DNA from: CAVZTA01 sp963778025
GTDB taxonomy: Bacteria; Chloroflexota; Limnocylindria; Limnocylindrales; CSP1-4
Reading direction: 5' to 3'
Assembly: GCA_963778025.1 (NCBI GenBank)
Contig: CAVZTA010000019.1
Location: 248,001-312,000 of the forward strand
DNA: 64,000 bases
Shown here: positions 35,503 to 44,133 of the stretch, one piece after another
How the letters are laid out: every line of letters begins with the position of its first letter
How positions within the stretch are numbered: position 1 is the stretch's first letter
The notes under the pieces: model-generated
What the model saw: the letters and a program-made list of their open reading frames with translations, nothing else
Databases searched by the model: none
Told to the model about the DNA's origin: nothing
Position numbers and translations under genes: made by a program

Positions 35503-36054
35503 GTGCAGCGTGAACTCGTGGTCCGAGCGCAGGGGGGCGATCATGACGCCTTCGAAGCGCTCGCAGGCGCCGCGATCCAGCGTCTCGACACGGCGGCGCG
35601 GCTCGTCCTCCGAGATCCCGAGCGGGCGAAGGACGCCGTCCAGGAAGCCCTCGTCCGCGCCTGGCGGGATCTGCCTGGCCTGCGCGATCCCGACCGATTC
35701 GACGCCTGGCTTCGCCGGCTGCTCGTCAACGCCTGTTACGACGAGCTTCGGCGCTCCCGCCGGCGTCCGATCGAGGTCGAGCTGACCGATCTCGACCAGC
35801 CACATCCGGCCGATGACCTGTGGCGCCGGCGGACCGCGACGAGATCGAGCGCGCGTTCCGGCATCTCGATGCCGACCAGCGACATCGTCGTGGTCCTGCA
35901 CTTCTATCTCGACCTGCCGATCCCGGAGGTGGCGGCGGCCCTCGGCGTGCCGGTCGGCACGGCCAAGTCGCGACTCCACCGCGGGCTGACGACCCTCCGC
36001 CGAACCCTTGGCGCGTACGAGCGGGTGAACGACCTGGCCGAGGAGGGCGCGTGA
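35503..36054 (+). CDS. ECF-type RNA polymerase sigma factor, two frameshifts
   Basis: A sigma70-family ECF factor of ~184 residues. Region 2 is clear (DHDAFEALAGAAIQRLD, RAKDAVQEALVRAWRDLPGL, FDAWLRRLLVNACYDELRR). Region 4 is clear (VVVLHFYLDLPIPEVAAALG and VGTAKSRLHRGLTTLRRTL). Between them the linker ADRDEIERAFRHLDADQR sits in another frame, so there is a shift near 35820 (one missing base or two extra) and one extra base near 35882. GTG at 35503 is the likely start. The stop TGA overlaps the ATG of the membrane partner by one base, the usual arrangement of sigma and anti-sigma. Confidence 0.85.
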   Translation: MQRELVVRAQGGDHDAFEALAGAAIQRLDTAARLVLRDPERAKDAVQEALVRAWRDLPGLRDPDRFDAWLRRLLVNACYDELRRSRRRPIEVELTDLDQPHPADDLWRRRTATRSSARSGISMPTSDIVVVLHFYLDLPIPEVAAALGVPVGTAKSRLHRGLTTLRRTLGAYERVNDLAEEGA

Positions 36055-37343
36055 TGAACTCCGATCCGATGGAGCGGACTCGCTCACCGCCTGGCTCGAC
36101 GCTCACGCCTCCACCCCGACCTACCTCGCCGAGACGATGGCCCGCACGCGAGTGACGCGGCAGCGTCCGGCCTGGACCTTCGCCGAAAGGTGGATCCCGA
36201 TGCAGCTCACGTTGCGGCGGCCGATGGCGCTGCCGCCGGCCTTCGCGTATCTCGCTGTGCTGGCCCTTCTCGCGCTCGCGGTCGTCGCCGGCGCCGTCAT
36301 CCTCACGGGTGCCGGGCCTCGGCACGCGCCGCCCTTCGGGCTGGCGCGGAACGGACTCCTCGCCTACGACCAGGAAGGTTCGATCTTCGTCGTCCGTCCG
36401 GACGGGTCCGCACCCGTGAGACTGGCGACGACGGTCGGTGCCGTGTCCGACCCGACCTTCTCGCCCGATGGGTCGCGGCTCGCCTTCTACGGCGAGGTCG
36501 CCGGTGAACCGGTGCTGTTCGTCGCCGGCGCCGATGGTCGTGACGCGGTCGCCGTGTCCACGGGGATCGGGATCGAACTGTCCACGGGGATCGCGATCGA
36601 AGACAACGCCGTGGCCTCCGGCGTGTCGTGGGCTCCCGGCAGCGATCGCCTGGTCTTCGCCGGCGTGACGCCCGACGGACGCCACGACGTCTACGTCGCG
36701 CGTGCCGACGGGACCGCGACGACCGCGATCGGTCCGCGGACACGACAGCGCGTCGACCCCGCCTGGTCACCCGACGGCCAGTGGATCGCCTTCCAGGGGT
36801 TCGATCCCGCCGAGCAGGGCGCAGGTCGGTGCCTACCACTCGAGGGCCGGGCTGTACGTGATGCACCCTGATGGGACGGGTGAGCGGGAGCTCGCGTACG
36901 GGGACGGCGGATCCTGGCAGTACCGGCGACCCCAGTGGGCACCCGACCCCGCGGTCGCCCGCATCGCCACCAACGTCGGTGAGTCGAGCGAGTACGACAT
37001 CGCGGTCTTCGACGTCACGACAGGCGCCATGACCAAGCTCACCGACGACCTCGCCGCGGACCTCTGGCCGGTCTGGTCGCCGGACGGCTCGCGGATCGCG
37101 TGGTTGGGGTCGGAGGCGGGTACGACGATCGCCAGGCCTGACGGCACGGACGTCCATTCCGTCGCCGGGATCGACTACGACTTCGTCTGGTCGCCCGACG
37201 GCACGTCCCTGTATGGCTGGAAGCTCGGTGATCCCACCACCGCGGTGATCGTGAGCGTGGACGGCTCCAAGCCGACCATCGAGATCCCGACCGGCGGCGC
37301 CCACGGCGAGATGCGCTACAGCTGGCAGCGCGCCGCTCCGTAG
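36054..37343 (+). CDS. Putative anti-sigma protein with TolB-like beta-propeller, two frameshifts
   Basis: Starting MNSDPMER and corrected near 36076, the cytoplasmic N-terminus reads LTAWLDAHASTPTYLAETMA, resembling the short N-terminus of sigma-linked membrane proteins. One membrane helix follows (AFAYLAVLALLALAVVAGAV), then an exported domain with six PD40/TolB-type repeats (FSPDGSRLAFYG, WSPDGQWIAFQG, WSPDGSRIAWLG, WSPDGTSLYGWK and two degenerate). A second shift near 36818 is one extra base in GCAGGTCGG. It is coupled to the ECF sigma gene, so I infer that it holds the sigma factor and senses something outside through the propeller. A classic zinc anti-sigma motif is not seen. Confidence 0.7.
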
Positions 37344-37356
37344 CACGGACGGCCGT

Positions 37357-37391
37357 GACGGCCGGCGCCCGCTCGAGGGCCGCCGGCCGTC
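37357..37391 (+). terminator. Strong hairpin after the sigma/anti-sigma operon
   Basis: GACGGCCGGCG (37357-37367) pairs perfectly with CGCCGGCCGTC (37381-37391), and the loop can add CCC/GGG. There is no T-run, as is common in GC-rich genomes. Confidence 0.6.
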
Positions 37392-37448
37392 GCACGCTCG
37401 GCGCAGCTCGCGACGCCCGCATCGACCCATCCGGCCCTCGCCCGCCCC

Positions 37449-37609
37449 GCTAGACTTGCCGCCGGCGACCCGAGGGAGGTCGCGCAGACGGCGTCCGACC
37501 GAGAGACGGAGGCCGTAGGACGGACCAGGGCCGGGACTCCCGCGGCGCCGTCATCCGGGCAGACGCGCGACTGGCTGCGGTGAGGGACCGCCGTCGCGGA
37601 GGAGGACTG
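37449..37609 (+). promoter_or_regulatory. Promoter and ~150-nt leader of the BMP importer
   Basis: TAGACT (37449-37454) is the window's recurring -10. The leader contains a GCGACC/GGTCGC hairpin, a CGTCC...GGACG helix enclosing CCGAGAGAC, and a GCCGGGA/TCCCG-type hairpin, then GGAGGAGG before the ATG. The length and pairing suggest a structured regulatory RNA, but I could not match it to a riboswitch class. Confidence 0.4.
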
Positions 37610-38893
37610 ATGGCGCAGCATCGTCTGCGGGCGCTCGCCGCTCTGGTGGCGGGCACCCTGATCCTGAGTGCGTGTTCCTCGGCCCCGCCGGCCGGGTCCG
37701 CATCGGCCGGCGCGAGTGGCGGCGGTGGAGGTGGAACGGCCTGTGCCGGTACCGGGACGAAGGGCGGCAGCGCCGACCTGCAGATCCCGGACGTCGAGGC
37801 CGGCAAGTTCAACGTCGCGATGGTCCTCATCGGCCCGCACGACGACGGCGGCTGGAGCCAGGCCCACTACGAGGGCCTGCAGTACCTCTGCCAGAACATG
37901 CCCGACACCCACGTCGCGTACATCGAGCTCGTGCCCGACACCGCGGACTCGGAGCAGGTCTTCCGCAGCCTGTCGCGCAAGGGCTTCGACTTCATCATCG
38001 GCACGTCGTTCGGGTACATGGACCCCATGGCGGCCGTGGCCGAGGAATTCCCGAACATCACGTACCTCCACCTCACGGGGTACAAGTCGAACGGCAAGAA
38101 CTTCGGCAACTTCTTCGGCGCGATGGAGGACTTCAAGTACCTCGCCGGCATGCTCGCCGGCTCGCGCGCGAAGAAGGACGGCAACCCGAAGATCGGCTAC
38201 ATGGCGACCTTCCCGATCCCCGAGGAGCTGCGCCTGGGCAACGCGATCATGCGCGGCGTCAAGGTCACCTGCCCCGACTGCACGATGGACATCCGGTTCA
38301 TCAACACGTGGCACGACCCGGGCAAGGAGAAGGACGCCGCCGCGTCGCTGTTCGATGCCGGCGCGCAGGTCGTCTTCACCGGCGCCGACACCCCGGCCAA
38401 CGCCGACGTCGCCCAGGAGAAGGGCAAGTGGGCCGTCACGTACGACCACCCGAGCTCCTGCCACGTCGAGAAGTGCCTCACGGCGCCGTACTGGATCTGG
38501 GGTCCGGAGTACGTCCGCATCGCCCAGCAGGTGAAGGCGAAGACCTACAAGGCCGGCTACGAGTACTTCGACGCGAACTCGAAGGCGATGGGCCTCTACG
38601 GCTTCATGGACGGCGAGAAGGTGCAGCCGGGGATCGCCGACCTGCCCGCCGCCGACGTCCAGAAGGTCAAGGACACCCTCGCGACGATGCTCGGCAGCGG
38701 CACGGCTCGCTTCGACATCGTGTTCAACGGCCCGATCAAGGACAACACCGGCAAGGAGCTCGTGCCCGCCGGGCAGAAGCTCGAGCAGGCCGACCTCGAC
38801 CAGTTCCCCGGGCCGACGGCGACGTGCAAGACCTGCATGTACTGGTGGAACGACGGCGTCACGGTGCCGTTGCCGACGCTGACCAGCGGGTGA
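37610..38893 (+). CDS. BMP-family substrate-binding lipoprotein
   Basis: A 427-residue lipoprotein: signal peptide MAQHRLRALAALVAGTLILS with lipobox LSAC, a Gly/Ser linker, then a basic-membrane-protein (PnrA/BmpA) ligand-binding domain. Typical blocks are FNVAMVLIGPHDDGGWSQAH, RSLSRKGFDFIIGTSFGYMD, NFFGAMEDFKYLAGMLAGSR, KIGYMATFPIPEELRLGNAI, FINTWHDPGKEKDAAASLFD and GAQVVFTGADTPAN. BMP proteins mostly bind purine nucleosides. Extra cysteines (TCPDCT, SSCHVEKC, TCKTCMYWW) may form disulfides. GGAGGAGG lies 7 nt before the ATG. The ATPase and two permeases that follow complete the importer. Confidence 0.92.
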   Translation: MAQHRLRALAALVAGTLILSACSSAPPAGSASAGASGGGGGGTACAGTGTKGGSADLQIPDVEAGKFNVAMVLIGPHDDGGWSQAHYEGLQYLCQNMPDTHVAYIELVPDTADSEQVFRSLSRKGFDFIIGTSFGYMDPMAAVAEEFPNITYLHLTGYKSNGKNFGNFFGAMEDFKYLAGMLAGSRAKKDGNPKIGYMATFPIPEELRLGNAIMRGVKVTCPDCTMDIRFINTWHDPGKEKDAAASLFDAGAQVVFTGADTPANADVAQEKGKWAVTYDHPSSCHVEKCLTAPYWIWGPEYVRIAQQVKAKTYKAGYEYFDANSKAMGLYGFMDGEKVQPGIADLPAADVQKVKDTLATMLGSGTARFDIVFNGPIKDNTGKELVPAGQKLEQADLDQFPGPTATCKTCMYWWNDGVTVPLPTLTSG

Positions 38894-38955
38894 TCGATCG
38901 CGAGGGCCCGCGGCGTCATGCGTCGCGGGCCTTCGCTCGTCCGGCCCCGCCGAGG

Positions 38956-40569
38956 ATGCGTCGCGTGACGGACGCGACACCGGACGCGCCCGATCCCGAC
39001 ACCGGGCACGCGCCGGCCGGCCCGCCGCCCGCGCTCTAGGCCCACGGCATCGTCAAGCGCTTCCCCGGGACGCTCGCGAACGACCACGTCGACTTCGACC
39101 TGCGGCCGGGCGAGATCCACGCCCTCCTCGGCGAGAATGGCGCCGGCAAGAGCACGCTGATGAACGTGCTCGTCGGGCTGTACCGGCCGGACGCCGGCGA
39201 GATCCGCATCGACGGCCGGCCGGCCTCGTTCGGGTCGCCGCGGGACGCGATCGCCGCCGGCATCGGCATGGTCCACCAGCACTTCACGCTGGTCCCGTCG
39301 CAGACGGTGACCGAGAACATCCTCCTCGGGCTCGACAAGCCGCGGTTCCGGTTGCGCCTCCGCGAGGCCGAAGCCGAGGTGGCGCGCATCGCGGCGACCT
39401 TCGGGCTGCGCGTCGACCCGGGCGCCAAGATCTGGCAGCTCTCCGTCGGCGAGCAGCAGCGGGTGGAGATCCTCAAGCTGCTCTACCGCGGGGCGCGGAT
39501 CCTGATCATGGACGAGCCCACCGCGGTGCTCGCGCCCCAGGAGATCGAGGAGCTGTTCGCGACCCTGCGCTCGATGGTCGCCGACGGGCGCTCGGTCGTG
39601 TTCATCAGCCACAAGCTCGGCGAGGTGCTCGCGATCGCCGATCGGATCACGGTCATGCGCAACGGGCGGGTCACGGCCGCCGGCCGCTCCCCGGTGGGCG
39701 CGACACGGGCCGACCTGGCGCGGCTGATGGTCGGCCGGTCCGTGCTCGAGATCCCGGACAAGACGGAGGCGACGCCGGGCGACGTCGTGCTGGACGTCAG
39801 GGGCGTCGAGGCGCGCAACGACCGTGGGGTGATGGCGCTGCGCGGGGCGTCGATCCAGGTGCGGGCCGGCGAGATCGTCGGCATCGCCGCGGTCGCCGGG
39901 AACGGGCAGGGCGAGCTGGCGGAGGTGATCACCGGCCTGCGGGCCGGGACCGGCGACATCCGCGTCGCGGGCGAGCCGCTGACCGAGCGGACGCCCCGCG
40001 AGGGCATCAAGCGCGGTATCGGCCACGTGCCGGAGGACCGGGCGGGGACGGGCAGCGCGCCGAACCTGTCGATCGTCGAGAACCTCATCCTCAAGCGCTA
40101 TCGCGATGCGCCCGTCGGGCGCGGCTGGGTCGTGGACCACGGCGCGGCACGCGACGTCGCGACGACGATCAAGGAGCGCTATCGGATCGCGGCGCCCTCG
40201 ATCGACACGCGTGTCCGGCTGCTGTCCGGCGGCAACCTCCAGCGCCTGATCCTCGCCCGCGAGATCGAGGCGCAGCCGCGGCTGCTGATCGCCGTGCAGC
40301 CGACGCGCGGGCTCGATGTCGGCGCCATCGAGGGCGTCCATCGGATGCTCCTCGAGCGACGCGCGGGCGGCGCGGCCATCCTCCTGATCTCCGAGGAGCT
40401 GGACGAGATCCTGGCGCTCGCCGACCGGGTCGACGTGATGTTCGAGGGCCGGATCGTGGGCTCGTTCCCGGCCGAGCAGGCCGACGTCGAGACGATCGGG
40501 CTGCTGATGACGGGCGGCCATGCGCCCGAGGATGCCGCCGCGTCGGCCGCCGAGGCCGCGCCCGCATGA
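38956..40569 (+). CDS. Nucleoside ABC importer ATPase (double-domain), in-frame TAG
   Basis: A tandem-domain ATPase of the sugar/nucleoside (YufO, RbsA-like) class, about 537 residues. Domain 1 has IHALLGENGAGKSTLMNVL, MVHQHFTLVPSQTVTENILL, WQLSVGEQQRVEILKLLYRG and ILIMDEPTAVLAPQE. Domain 2 has GIAAVAGNGQGELAEVITGL, GHVPEDRAGTG, LSGGNLQRLILAREI and LLIAVQPTRGLDVGA. The start ATG at 38956 leads into PPPAL, then a TAG stop at 39037-39039, then AHGIVKRFPGT in the same frame. Homologues usually have Glu there, so GAG to TAG is a one-base change. No ATG, GTG or TTG lies between the TAG and Walker A. Confidence 0.88.
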
Positions 40570-41681
40570 TCCTCCGGCTCGAGCCGCGGCTGTCGACGCC
40601 GCGCTGGCTGTCGCCCGCCGCGACGATCCTGTCGGTGGTCGTCGCGCTGGTCATCAGCGCCGGGATCCTCGCGCTCGTCGGCGGCGATCCGATCCGCGCC
40701 TACGGCCACATCTTCTCGGCAGCCTTCGGGAGCGTCGGCGTCATCTCGGACACGCTCGTCAAGGCGACGCCGCTGATCCTCACCGGCCTCGCGTGCTCGG
40801 TCGCGTTCCGGATGCGCCTGTGGAACATCGGTGCCGAGGGGCAGTTGCTGCTCGGCGCGTGGGGTGCGGCGGCGGTCGTGCTGTTCCCGCTGCTGCCGGC
40901 CGGGACGCCCGGGTTCGTCCTGATCCCCGCGATGATGCTGGCCGGGGCGCTGGCGGGCGGTGCCTGGGCGTTCATCCCGGCCATCCTGCGAGCCCGCCTC
41001 GGCGTGAACGAGATCATCACGACGCTGATGCTCAACTACGTCGCGCTCCAGTGGATCCAGTACTGGGTCTTCGGGCCCTGGAGCGAGGGCGGCTTCCAGC
41101 AGACGAAGCAGTTCCCGCGCGAGGCGTGGCTGCCGCGCCTGACCGACTTCGCGTCGGTCGTGCCGGGCTTCGGCGGGCTGACCATCCATCTCGGGTTCGT
41201 GTTCGCGGTCGTCGCCGCCGGCCTGGTGTGGCTGCTCCTGGAGCGCAGCCGGCTGGGGTTCGAGATCCGCGTCGCGGGGGACAGCCCACGGGCCGCGCGC
41301 TATGCCGGCGTGCGCATGGACCGGACGATCATCGTGGTGTTCGTGCTGTCGGGTGCCCTCGCCGGGCTGGCGGGGATGAGCGAGGTCAGCGGTGTCATCC
41401 ACCGCCTGCAGGACCAGGTCTCACCCGGCTACGGCTACACCGCGATCATCATCGCGTACCTCGCCCGGTTCGGGCCGTTCCGGGTGATCGTGGCGTCGAT
41501 CCTGTTCGGGGCGCTGATCCTCGCCGGTCGCGAGATCCAGCCATCGGGCGTCCCGGCGATGATCCAGGGGATCATCCTGTTCTGCCTCATCCTCGCCGAC
41601 GTCGTCGTCCGCTATCGCGTGCGGATCGAGCGGCCGGTGCGGGTGCCGGCGGGTGACGCCACGGCCGCGGGCTCCGCGTGA
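40566..41681 (+). CDS. Nucleoside ABC importer permease 1 (YufP-like)
   Basis: A 371-residue inner-membrane permease of the BPD_transp_2 (RbsC/LivHM-like) family. Typical blocks are LVKATPLILTGLACSVAFRM, LWNIGAEGQLLLGAWGAA, GVNEIITTLMLNYVALQW, GFEIRVAGDSPRAARYAGV, LSGALAGLAGMSEVSGV and GYGYTAIIIAYLARFGP. About ten hydrophobic segments are visible. The ATG overlaps the ATPase stop (ATGA). It would form a heterodimer with the next permease to pass the BMP-bound nucleoside. Confidence 0.94.
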   Translation: MILRLEPRLSTPRWLSPAATILSVVVALVISAGILALVGGDPIRAYGHIFSAAFGSVGVISDTLVKATPLILTGLACSVAFRMRLWNIGAEGQLLLGAWGAAAVVLFPLLPAGTPGFVLIPAMMLAGALAGGAWAFIPAILRARLGVNEIITTLMLNYVALQWIQYWVFGPWSEGGFQQTKQFPREAWLPRLTDFASVVPGFGGLTIHLGFVFAVVAAGLVWLLLERSRLGFEIRVAGDSPRAARYAGVRMDRTIIVVFVLSGALAGLAGMSEVSGVIHRLQDQVSPGYGYTAIIIAYLARFGPFRVIVASILFGALILAGREIQPSGVPAMIQGIILFCLILADVVVRYRVRIERPVRVPAGDATAAGSA

Positions 41682-41691
41682 CGGGCGGCTG

Positions 41692-42660
41692 ATGGATCCG
41701 GTCATCATCCTGGCTGCCGGCGTCGCCTCGGGGACGGTCCTCCTGTTCGCGGCGATCGGCGAGATCTTCGCGGAGCGCGCCGGGGTCCTGAACCTCGGGG
41801 TCGAGGGCATGATGCTCATCGGCGCGGTGGCCGGGTTCTCGACCGCGGTCTCGACCGGCAACCCCTGGCTGGGGCTGGTCCTGGCGATGCTCGCCGGCGG
41901 CCTCATCTCGATGCTCCACGCCGTGGTGACGATCCACCTGCGGGCCGATCAGGTCGTCTCGGGCCTGGCGCTGACCTTCCTCGGGACCGGCCTTGCGCGC
42001 GTCCTCGGCGAGGGCCTGTCGTCGGCCGGGTCGATCGCGCTGCTGCCGCGCCTGACCATCCCGGTCCTGGAGGCGATCCCGGTCATCGGGCCGATCTTCT
42101 TCCGCGAGCAGTCGGTGCTGGCGTACGTCGGCTACATCCTGGTGCCGGTGGCGTGGGCGTGGATCCATCACACGCGCCCGGGGCTCGACCTGCGGGCGAT
42201 CGGCGAGAACCCGGCCGCCGCGGACGCCCAGGGCATCAACGTGTTCCGGATCCGCTACGCCTATGTCGTGCTGGGGGGCGTCCTGGCCGGCCTGGCGGGG
42301 GCGACGCTGACGCTCGCGATCTCCCCCGGCTGGTTCGGCGACCAGACCGTCGCGGGACGTGGCTGGATCGCGATCGGGCTGGTCATCTTCGCCCAGTGGT
42401 CGCCGATCCGTGCCGCGGTCGGCGCCTATCTCTTCGGGGCGATCTTCCGGTTCATCCTCGACATCCAGGGCGTCGACACGCTCCTGGGCTTCGCGAACCC
42501 GTTCCTGGCCGGCCGCTCGACGACGTTCTTCCTCGGGATGCTGCCGTACCTGTTCGTGATCCTGGTGGTCGTGCTGGGGTCGCGCGAAGCGCTCCGCAAG
42601 CGGGTCGGCGCACCGGCGGCGCTGGGCATCCCCTACGTGCGCGGCGAGCGCGGGGTCTGA
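41692..42660 (+). CDS. Nucleoside ABC importer permease 2 (YufQ-like)
   Basis: A 322-residue BPD_transp_2 permease. Visible are LFAAIGEIFAERAGVLNLGV then EGMMLIGAVAGF (the family signature), LRADQVVSGLALTFLGTGLA, GLDLRAIGENPAAADAQGIN, LGGVLAGLAGATLTLAIS and GRGWIAIGLVIFAQWSPIRA. It starts 10 bp after the first permease and is the last gene of the importer operon; the next gene is convergent 5 bp away. Sequence is intact. Confidence 0.94.
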   Translation: MDPVIILAAGVASGTVLLFAAIGEIFAERAGVLNLGVEGMMLIGAVAGFSTAVSTGNPWLGLVLAMLAGGLISMLHAVVTIHLRADQVVSGLALTFLGTGLARVLGEGLSSAGSIALLPRLTIPVLEAIPVIGPIFFREQSVLAYVGYILVPVAWAWIHHTRPGLDLRAIGENPAAADAQGINVFRIRYAYVVLGGVLAGLAGATLTLAISPGWFGDQTVAGRGWIAIGLVIFAQWSPIRAAVGAYLFGAIFRFILDIQGVDTLLGFANPFLAGRSTTFFLGMLPYLFVILVVVLGSREALRKRVGAPAALGIPYVRGERGV

Positions 42661-42665
42661 GCGGG

Positions 42666-43100
42666 TCAGTCGTCGCCGCGGTCGTCCATGCCCAGCAGCT
42701 CCATCTGGACGTAGCCGCCCATGTCGAACTCCAGCTGGAGCGGCGTCTGGGTCGCGTCCTCGTCGGCGGGGCCGGTGGGCGCGAACTCCACGACCACCCG
42801 CTCGTCGCCCTGGACCAGCGCGTAGATCAGCAGCTGGTCGGGCCGCGTCTCGAACTCGAGATGCTCGAACGAGTCGATGTTGAGCGTGATCGAGATGGGC
42901 GTGAAGAACGTCGAGATGTCCGGCTCGTCGGACACGATCCGCTCGACCCAGCCGGTGCCGTGCGAGACGAGGTCGCGTCCGCGGAAATAGCGGTAGGTGA
43001 CCGTCTGCTTGAGGAGCGGTCGGAGGAGATGCGTGATGTCGGTCCGGCTCGTGACCAGGCCGTGGTTCACGAAGAACTTCGCGGGCACGACACTCGACAC
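42666..43100 (-). CDS. Hypothetical protein
   Basis: A 144-residue soluble protein beginning (GTG) MSSVVPAKFFVNHGLVTSRT, with an AGGAG site 8 nt upstream. It has many beta-prone stretches (TVTYRYFRGRDLVS, FFTPISITLNIDSFEHLEFE, QLLIYALVQGDERVVVEFAP) and an acidic C-terminus (GMDDRGDD). There are no cysteines and no membrane span. I do not recognise the family. TAGGAT (43151-43146) is a possible -10. The 220 bp to coaX holds no other gene. Confidence 0.65.
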   Translation of the reverse strand: MSSVVPAKFFVNHGLVTSRTDITHLLRPLLKQTVTYRYFRGRDLVSHGTGWVERIVSDEPDISTFFTPISITLNIDSFEHLEFETRPDQLLIYALVQGDERVVVEFAPTGPADEDATQTPLQLEFDMGGYVQMELLGMDDRGDD

Positions 43101-43320
43101 ACGCAGCTCCTGAGCGGATACGGGGCTGGGATCGACCGAGGCCGAATCCTACCGGACGTGATGCGCCGCGGATCGGGCATGCCGGCGCCGATCGGCGATA
43201 CCGATGGGCAGGAGGCCGAACGGTGTCAGCGGGCACGCTGCGCCCGATCGTCGCGGCGAGATCTACCGGTCACGCTGATCGGCGGCTGAGACCGCCGAGG
43301 CTCGCCCGTATCATCGCGGC

Positions 43321-44133
43321 GTGCTGCTCGCCGTCGACATCGGGAACACGAACGTCACGCTCGGCCTCGTCCGGGCGGGCCAGCTCGTGGCGACCCGTCG
43401 CGCGATGACCCACCCCCGCCAGACCGCCGACGAGCTCGAGCACATCCTCGACGGGCTCCTGCGCCTCGACGACATCGGCTTCGCCGACATCTCCGCGATC
43501 GTCGCGGCCAGCGTCGTGCCCAGCCTGACCGCCACGCTGGAGCAGGTCGCCCAGCGCCGGGAGCGCCCGATCCTGCTCGCGACCGCGGGCACCATCCCGA
43601 TCGCGGTGCGCGTCGACCGCCCGAGCGAGGTCGGGGCCGACCGGCTCGTCAATGCCTACGCCGCCGGGCGCTTCCACCACGCGCCCGCCATCGTCGTCGA
43701 TCTCGGCACGGCGACGACGTTCGACTGCGTCGGCGCCGACGGCGCGTACGTCGGCGGGGCGATCGCCCCGGGGCTCGAGCTGGGCCTCGACGCGCTCGCG
43801 ACGAGGACCGCCAAGCTGCCGCGGATCGAGCTGCGGACGCCCGACCGCGCCATCGGCCGCGACACCGTCACGTCGATCCAGAGCGGCGCCATCCTCGGCT
43901 ACCAGGCGCTCGTCACAGGGCTCCTCCGGCGGATCCGCGAGGAGCTGGCCGACGAGACGCGGACCAGTCCGCAACGCGTCATGACGATCCTCACCGGCGG
44001 GTTGGCGAACGCCCCCTGGGCCAAGGGTGTGGACGGTGTCGACGCGATCGACCCCGAGCTGACGCTCCGCGGGCTCGCGCTCCTCCACACCGAGGTCACG
44101 GCGGGCCGGCCGCTGGACCTCGAGCTCCGATGA
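43321..44133 (+). CDS. coaX: Type III pantothenate kinase
   Basis: CoaX phosphorylates pantothenate, the first step of CoA synthesis. The 270-residue protein shows the ASKHA-fold motifs MLLAVDIGNTNVTLGLVRAG (phosphate 1), EVGADRLVNAYAA with catalytic Asp, IVVDLGTATTFDCVGADGAY and GGAIAPGLELGLDALATRTA, then ILTGGLA (adenosine motif). GTG at 43321 is preceded by TATCAT ending 6 nt upstream, suggesting a leaderless message. It leads a coaX-coaBC-panB-panC operon and overlaps coaBC by ATGA. Confidence 0.96.
   Translation: MLLAVDIGNTNVTLGLVRAGQLVATRRAMTHPRQTADELEHILDGLLRLDDIGFADISAIVAASVVPSLTATLEQVAQRRERPILLATAGTIPIAVRVDRPSEVGADRLVNAYAAGRFHHAPAIVVDLGTATTFDCVGADGAYVGGAIAPGLELGLDALATRTAKLPRIELRTPDRAIGRDTVTSIQSGAILGYQALVTGLLRRIREELADETRTSPQRVMTILTGGLANAPWAKGVDGVDAIDPELTLRGLALLHTEVTAGRPLDLELR

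Noticed and set aside
37460..37609. Guanidine (ykkC) or purine riboswitch in the BMP leader
   Set aside because: CCGAGAGAC recalls part of the ykkC pattern, but the other conserved blocks are missing and no purine aptamer core is visible; left as unassigned.
39037..39039. TAG reassignment or pyrrolysine use
   Set aside because: One isolated TAG at a Glu position, no pyl genes and normal use of TAG as a stop elsewhere (e.g. ends of 14341-15198 and 30825-32492) make error or mutation far likelier.
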